Below the pieces are notes generated by a model. The model was not told the origin of the DNA. It did not search any database and saw only the letters and a list, made by a program, of their open reading frames with translations. From Palaemon carinicauda (Eukaryota; Arthropoda; Malacostraca; Decapoda; Palaemonidae): a stretch of DNA of 64,000 nt. Below are positions 60,801 to 64,000 of the stretch, piece after piece (the first letter of the stretch is position 1; the number at the start of each line of letters is the position of its first letter). Position numbers and translations under genes: made by a program. The stretch lies in assembly GCF_036898095.1 (NCBI RefSeq), contig NC_090768.1, positions 46,614,042 through 46,678,041 of the forward strand, given 5' to 3'.

Positions 60801-63700
60801 TCAATATTCAAAATATCAGCGAGTCTTGTTAACAAAAACTAAAACTCCTCTGAATAACCAGTGCTTCTTACACTAGAGAACAAACTTGTCACTCAAGGAA
60901 GAGATTGTTGGGATCATCTGCAAATTGCAATTTGTGGGTTTTCCGTTCAAGTTGCATGGACTTCTTTACACTTAAAAACTCCAAAAAGTATTCAAAAGAA
61001 CAAATTTTCTTTCTGTATTGTAACCAATTCTGCCAATGAGAGGTCCAGGACTACTGGTGTAGAACCAATTATCAACAGTAAAAACTACTACACAAATGAA
61101 AATGCCATCAAATAAACAAGAGTGTCATCATGAACATAACTACCAAATCAAATGGTGAAAATACTGAACCCTCTCAAAATTAAAAAAAAAAAAAAAATAG
61201 CAAAAAGAGGATCTCACTAATGGACAAGAGGAGTCCTACAGAGAACACAAATTTCAAGTATAAGAAATAGTACAGGTCTTTTATAAACATGGAAGCAGAA
61301 AAGATCATAAGCCAGATCTCAAAACTATGCTTTAGATTTAGTTAACTTTAGATTTTGCATTTAATCTACCTTTTTTTATTTAGGTTCTAGTTCTTCTAGT
61401 TCTGAGTAAAAACCTACATCACAAACAGCAATAACTAATTAAAAGAAAACCAAATAAATGCAAAGTAAAGTTATCATAAAACATTATCAATAGAAAATAT
61501 AATTTTCAAAAATAAGATTTATATCTTAATACAAGCCCACAGCTTATAGTTAAAAAAGAAGCACGGACAAGACTTTCTTAAGAAAGAAGAACATCAGCAA
61601 TGCAGCAGGTACATAGCACACATGAATAGAGTGATCAGGGTCTCAGCTGTTTAGGTTTAAAAATTACTCATGAGTGGCAAGGCAGTGGACAAGTGTGCTA
61701 GAGACCAACCATGTATGCACATGGTCAGCAACCAAGAATCCTTTCTACCAAAGCTAGGACCGGAGAGAGCCGAGCAATGGCTGCTACCGAGTTATAGGTA
61801 GACATATAGGCTTCCCCAAACACACACCCCACCATCCCTAGCTTACAACGATAGTGAAGCTACAGACTACTAGAAACTATCAGGCTTGAGCATGGCTCAA
61901 ACTCTTCAACAGGTTGCAAGAAAGGGATGTTTTGCTTTGTTAGGTTTTGACAACTTGATTGCAGGCAGAGAGAAGAGAGATTATATGAAACTTGTTTCTG
62001 TAATGAAAGTTAAATGTCACTTAAAAACCATACAGTATTCACTTTTAAAACAGAAAATTTAAGATGTACAAACTCCCCATCACACCATGAATCTTGAATT
62101 TCCCTATATAAAAACTTGGAAAATAATATCAAACACTAGAACTAATATGCATAAACTTATACTCCGAAATCAAACAGAAAAAGATTTGTACTAATAAAAC
62201 ATCAAAAGTTTCAACTCGAACACTATTGGGATATCTACACCAAAATACGAACAAAACCCAATATACAGTAAATAGAATGGCTCTTCAAAGAAAAATTGCT
62301 ACATCCAATTACGTGAAAAATAAAAGAAAGCACTTTAAAATATTCCAACTGTGTTTCAGCAGCCTGGATGTAAGTAGTAGTGGTACTAGTGATAAACAGA
62401 ATTCACAGAACCTGGAGAACAATTCTGAGGTTGTTTGAGCACCACTCTCATAGGCAACAAATTCCACCAAGACCTACTCTCTTCACTATAAAAAAAAGTT
62501 ACAGAAAAGTAATGGGTTTGTGCTGTAAACAAACTTGTTACAATAAGCTGTTCTCTGTATGTTATACCTTAAACTGGTTCCATTTAAAATTTCTTACTGT
62601 TACTTAGTATAGGGGAAAAGTTGAAAATAAACATACTTGTGAAATTAATATTCTAATAAAGTTCCGAAAAAAATAAGTTATAATAAAACACATACATATT
62701 CTTACCTAAAGAATTGAAGTAGGTGAAGATTTTAGCATCTCTTAAGTTCAAGATGAATATAAAAGGAACAATGAGGTACAGAGGTACAGTCAGATCCTGC
62801 TTCCACCATCGATGGAAAGTGGAAGGATCATCAGTAAGCTGTTTTACAGTTGTCTCATTCGAGGGACACAGTAATGCATTTGAAGACCCATTATGGAGCT
62901 CGCCTTTGGTAACATCTGAAAGAACCATTAAATCATTATTGTTTGAATATTTCACAGCTCTGATTTTACCAAATGTAAATTAAGATATTTTCCAAAGGTT
63001 ACCAAAATATGATACTCTTCATTTTGGGTTCCACCAGAGATTATTTTTTCTTAAATAATTCTCTTTGAATATATATTTTATATCCACTTTGACACAGATC
63101 TTTCACACAATATCTAAATATAATTTTTAAGAGAAGTAAATGTCAATAATGAGGAGTTCCAAGTTCCAAAAATTCGTTACTATTCATAAGTAGAACTCTA
63201 TGTCAACATAACCACTATTCAAAAGTTGAAACATCAATCAGTGCTATCCAACAATAATAAGTTTGAGTAAAAAAAAAAAAAATTTAAAGTCTTTTAACAT
63301 ATAGAGAGAATTGGTAAAAATAACCCTAATAAGGAAATAAATATAGTTAATTATGAAAGGGAATGGGGACTGGATCCATAAAAATTTTACTCAAATTACA
63401 CAAGTAGTTATCAAACATTTTTAGAAGGAGATTCCTTTTCAAACAGATTTTACAGATTTTAAAATAGAAATTTCACTGCACTTAAAAGAATGAATAAAGA
63501 AAGAACAGCCAAAACCTTACCATAAATAATTTCCCCTGTGTTGAAGAGGAAGTTAGACATCAGGACCCAATAAACAACTTGTGCTCCTACCAGCGTTAAA
63601 ACGGAGAAACTTACAGTCAGTCCTTCTGTCAATTTGCCAGCAACACCTCCAAACAACTGTCTACACAGTCGGCTGAGTTCTATCGTTGGACCTTCAATTC
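43638..63700 (-). CDS. SLC38A9: SLC38A9-like neutral amino acid transporter, 3' part of gene (seven exons)
   Basis: Joined exons 63521-63700, 62706-62915, 58148-58260, 51289-51387, 46550-46654, 46092-46333 and 43638-43806 give 371 residues ending in a stop. Motifs typical of SLC38A9 are 'VVYWVLMSNFLFNTGE', 'FTYFNSLGAISVL', 'NRHQENNVRDL', 'NFLDNFPPHDV', 'LTVYPLLGFFIRNQL' and 'FYPNIGFIIR'. In animals SLC38A9 is a lysosomal amino acid transporter and arginine sensor that signals to the Rag GTPase/mTORC1 machinery through its N-terminal tail. That tail and the first membrane helices would lie beyond 64000. The visible part holds several hydrophobic helices and a loop with potential N-glycosylation sites (NGS, NET, NFT). 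All introns begin GT and end AG, and the phases fit. Fit to SLC38A9 is strong; another SLC38 member is less likely. Confidence 0.9.
43912..44031. repeat. 40-bp tandem repeat, three copies (intron f-g)
   Basis: Copies begin at 43912, 43952 and 43992 with 'ttcaattcctggtactatca' and 'aaataggaaaatattcaaga'. Only the first copy differs at a few bases. Confidence 0.95.
44355..45035 (-). mobile_element. SINE-J, fullest copy (intron f-g)
   Basis: About 680 bp. The left end is an (ATT)n tail (44371-44400), then the tail shared with LINE-J ('gggctccaacagggaaaata'), a body with 'gagtgtaccctcaagcaaga', 'ccatggtacagaggctatgg' and 'ggagtgtccttctcctagaa', and a head ending 'tagtatctcaacgggtggct' and 'ggccaacctactacc'. 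The body is not present in LINE-J, and no protein is encoded. Confidence 0.85.
45800..45995 (+). pseudogene. LINE-K 3' coding end (intron f-g)
   Basis: The plus strand reads 'MKHDVGDDKWSIELKAQDRD' then 'DWQNLAMPFASIGVGDDE', the C-terminal end of a LINE protein family whose other copy is at 54470-54790 in the opposite orientation. The shared DNA includes 'agctcaagatagagacgact' and 'ggcaaaatct'. Confidence 0.6.
46092..46333 (-). CDS. SLC38A9: SLC38A9-like exon f
   Basis: 242 nt; acceptor 'tgtctttgcag', donor 'gtatgt'. It encodes 'NFLDNFPPHDVVLAIVRGFL', 'LTVYPLLGFFIRNQLFTYF', helix 'VVILNVCLVTLSVLVAIFYP' and 'NIGFIIR', with the last Arg codon split across the intron. Confidence 0.94.
46550..46654 (-). 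CDS. SLC38A9: SLC38A9-like exon e
   Basis: 105 nt; acceptor 'tcttttgcag', donor 'gtaagt'; phase 0 at both ends. It encodes 'VRDLTIAYVLVAATYIPIGV' and 'LFFSSFPLPKFCIVD', a membrane helix followed by a lumenal segment. Confidence 0.93.
46985..47110. repeat. Solo DIRS-like terminal sequence (intron d-e)
   Basis: Contains 'acaaattttaaagtaacctg' and 'tatttttcctaac', matching the DIRS-6 outer end motif, and 'gatttcggcaaagctgaaaa', similar to the sequence at 31318 in DIRS-5. No coding part is adjacent. Confidence 0.45.
47627..48520 (+). pseudogene. hAT-family transposase remnant, ZBED-like (intron d-e)
   Basis: The plus strand reads across frame changes as the hAT RNase H-like core: 'VIEEFLFSEILQVHNISSTI', 'EQFYKQGIPLSNIIA', then in another frame 'DGAQSVVGRVQDIFTLNSVI' and 'HRQNLAAKHLGAILHSTLHA'. 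This corresponds to the TDGAxxMxG...HCxxHRxxLA signature of ZBED5/FAM200-like hAT proteins, with the expected Cys-His altered. Later frames are stop-filled. No TIRs or BED finger were found. It is a dead fragment oriented opposite to the host gene. Confidence 0.7.
48715..50265 (+). pseudogene. LINE-R reverse transcriptase remnant (intron d-e)
   Basis: Plus-strand, many stops. Blocks in order: 'WGNRVIRDRDGNILHTDED' (linker), 'VKQALCKIKNCKAPYPAEF' (start of RT), 'SCAFVDLEKAYDKIPREVMF' (motif A), 'VGLYQGSALSPILFVLILDV' (motif B), a motif-C position that has lost YADD ('YNHDLAITTENK' across frames), and 'CEAEVENRIKVAWGKWREV' (thumb). The layout is that of an APE-type LINE distinct from LINE-J and LINE-E. 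It ends in (TAG)n and (GA)n repeats. Confidence 0.75.
50266..50385. repeat. Compound (TAG)n-(GA)n microsatellite
   Basis: TAG repeats at 50266-50313 with one AAT interruption, then GA repeats at 50319-50385. They lie at the 3' end of LINE-R. Confidence 0.97.
50386..51288. other. Intronic AT-rich DNA
   Basis: No gene or repeat recognised between LINE-R and exon d. Confidence 0.5.
51289..51387 (-). CDS. SLC38A9: SLC38A9-like exon d
   Basis: 99 nt; acceptor 'tattcacag', donor 'gtaagt'; phase 0 at both ends. It encodes 'NTFMCLTGTLSLAYFIHNCV' and 'NRHQENN'. The latter is the start of the NRHQENNVRDL block, which continues exactly in exon e. Confidence 0.93.
51878..53965. mobile_element. Non-autonomous pogo/mariner-like element carrying a tandem array (intron c-d)
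   Basis: The left end 'cagtaatacctctagataca' with 'ttcgtaccatgactcttcat' is matched at the right by inverted, partly decayed 'gaggggtttttcgtaatatg' and 'cttcgtatctcttttcatat' (53909-53968). The interior holds no transposase but a 187-bp tandem array. The right extreme end is not clear. Confidence 0.55.
52490..53770. repeat. About 187-bp tandem array, six to seven units
   Basis: The marker 'gaaagaaaaatat' recurs at 52703, 52879, 53065, 53263, 53449 and, in variant form, 53648, i.e. spacings of 176, 186, 198, 186 and 199. Each unit also has 'tagcattgtgcgt'-like, 'cagttctgttcatt'-like and 'catgacattaaaaggaaaaa'-like blocks. Units are diverged, so the array is not recent. Confidence 0.88.
54030..54468 (+). 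mobile_element. SINE-J copy, head truncated (intron c-d)
   Basis: Body blocks 'aaggagactctttagctatg', 'gtaagcagctcttctaggag' and 'cttgggttagagttctcttg', then the shared tail 'ctgttggagcccttggactt' and (TAATAA)n at 54460-54468. Confidence 0.85.
54469..54790 (-). pseudogene. LINE-K 3' coding end, second copy (intron c-d)
   Basis: Minus-strand reading gives 'WLRTMKCEVGFKSSR', then, with indels, sequence like 'KAQDRDDWQNL' and 'ASIGVGDDE' of the copy at 45800-45995. Shared DNA includes 'cctcctacgcctattgatgc' and 'agtcgtctctatcttgagct'. It sits directly after the SINE-J tail. Confidence 0.6.
54788..54837. repeat. (AAT)n microsatellite
   Basis: About 16 perfect AAT/ATA triplets. Confidence 0.97.
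55108..55130 (+). repeat. Solo Tigger-like terminal repeat (intron c-d)
   Basis: 'tacagtcagcctcgtttatc' followed by GCGG closely matches the left end of the Tigger at 13060. No partner end was found within the next kilobase. Confidence 0.5.
55131..56555. other. Intronic AT-rich DNA
   Basis: No gene recognised. May contain the rest of a decayed Tigger-derived element. Confidence 0.4.
56560..57130 (+). mobile_element. SINE-J copy (intron c-d)
   Basis: Contains 'tgactggccaaacagtaata', 'cctttgcctacacatacacc', 'ggtaagcagctcttctagga', 'cttgggttagagttctcttg', the shared tail 'ctgttggagcccctgggatt' and a triplet tail (57113-57180, TAG/TAA units). The head before 'tgactggcc' is missing. Confidence 0.87.
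57230..58015 (-). mobile_element. DIRS-7: 5' end of a DIRS-type element (intron c-d)
   Basis: Minus-strand relative of DIRS-4 (27060-27590). The right part (57700-58015) matches the terminal region there. The minus strand at about 57635-57560 encodes 'CDHCGLLMSEADIDICPFC', a CxxC...CxxC block as in a zinc finger, which suits the N-terminus of a DIRS gag-like protein (compare the Cys-rich start in DIRS-6). The rest of the element is missing. Confidence 0.6.
58148..58260 (-). CDS. SLC38A9: SLC38A9-like exon c
   Basis: 113 nt; acceptor 'tacttcaag', donor 'gtaaga'. It encodes a helix 'AISVLVMYLFVISKAAVWGI' and 'NLNFTDPTDDFYVPLFK', with an NFT site. It ends in phase 0. Confidence 0.92.
58261..62705. 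other. Intron b-c, mostly unassigned
   Basis: 4445 nt. Contains an A-run at 61180-61197, a 27-bp direct duplication ('ctagacttaaactg' with 'tttctttgtt') at 60640-60692 and a possible repeat at 61680-61930 ('cccaaacacacaccccacca', 'cttgagcatggctcaaactc'). A 90-codon open frame at 60356-60628 (plus) is AT/hydrophobic-biased and matches nothing known. Confidence 0.5.
62706..62915 (-). CDS. SLC38A9: SLC38A9-like exon b
   Basis: 210 nt; acceptor 'ttctttcag', donor 'gtaaga'. It encodes the hydrophilic loop with NGS and NET glycosylation sites ('HNGSSNALLCPSNETTVKQ'), then 'FHRWWKQDLTVPLYLIVPFI' and 'RDAKIFTYFNSLG'. The Cys in CPSNET could take part in a lumenal disulfide. Confidence 0.93.
63521..63700 (-). 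CDS. SLC38A9: SLC38A9-like exon a (first in window)
   Basis: 180 nt between acceptor 'tctgcag' and donor 'gtaagg'. It starts with two bases of a split codon and ends with one. It encodes 'IEGPTIELSRLCRQLFGGVA', a helix 'TVSFSVLTLVGAQVVYWVLM' and 'SNFLFNTGEIIY'. Upstream exons are outside the window. Confidence 0.92.
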
Positions 63701-64000
63701 CTGCAGATTTTAAAACACTTTAATCCAAATAATCTTTTATGTACACTTAGAAGAAAACTAAAAGCAAATCATGTAACTACATGTAAATATAGAACAAAAT
63801 CTAAAGAATAAAAATATATTCACAAGTTCTTAAATATGGGGGTAAGAAACTTCTAAGCAAAACAGAAAGAATTTGTGCCACTCTGACTTGACTGCAAATA
63901 CAAAAACAGTGCATAATCTTCTACAACCTTTTATACACTGTACAGTACTATAGTAATGAAGCACCAGTCATATAATCATTATTTGTTCCACTGGTACTCA

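Noticed and set aside
61680..61930. tRNA-derived SINE
   Set aside because: Some blocks look like a repeat, but no clear A/B boxes or ends were found.

Overview
The window is eukaryotic nuclear DNA, AT-rich and full of repeats. Its only recognisable host gene is split by introns. A dense load of DIRS-type tyrosine-recombinase retrotransposons, non-LTR elements with (TAA)n tails, and long (AT)n, (GA)n and (TAA)n microsatellites point to a decapod crustacean. A caridean-type shrimp is my best guess, but that is inference from repeat style, not from a marker gene.

Host gene: seven coding exons on the minus strand between 63700 and 43638 encode the C-terminal 371 residues of an SLC38A9-like lysosomal amino-acid transporter. 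The 5' exons lie beyond the right edge. All junctions are GT-AG and the reading phases chain correctly. The introns are 216 to 6760 nt long and most hold transposon debris. About 2.6 kb of non-coding sequence (41056-43637) follows the stop codon and may include the 3' UTR.

Repeat layout, left to right (copy numbers are mine): DIRS-1 (1-1760, minus), DIRS-2 (2080-3335, plus), a 66-bp minisatellite derived from DIRS RNase H sequence (3361-3695), a foldback element between two (AT)n tracts (3802-5479), copies of a jockey-like LINE ('LINE-J') and of a SINE-like family sharing its tail ('SINE-J'; 7240-8395), and the endonuclease end of a second LINE ('LINE-E'; 10184-11445). Next comes DIRS-3 (11446-20366, plus), split by a 3.8-kb Tigger/pogo transposon (13062-16864). 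Then LINE-J (20367-22835), itself split by a LINE-E insertion (21218-22063), further LINE-E 3' ends (22850-23140, 27660-28485), DIRS-4 (25100-27590, minus), a decayed Ty3/gypsy element (28860-30960), DIRS-5 (31270-32970, minus), a piggyBac-like MITE (33998-34316), and a structurally almost complete DIRS-6 (34621-41055, minus) with inverted terminal repeats and an internal complementary region. Inside the SLC38A9 introns are a SINE-J copy, LINE 3' ends, a decayed hAT transposase, a decayed LINE reverse transcriptase, a 187-bp tandem array inside a TIR element, and DIRS-7.

DIRS-derived sequence makes up roughly 30% of the window and represents at least two sublineages. No prokaryotic genes, CRISPR array, rRNA or tRNA gene was recognised. 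I did not find a convincing new multi-gene system. The most notable signals are structural: a minisatellite born from a retrotransposon coding segment, nested insertions whose target frames can be traced, the DIRS-6 end/ICR architecture with repeated splice-donor-like termini, and a LINE/SINE shared tail.
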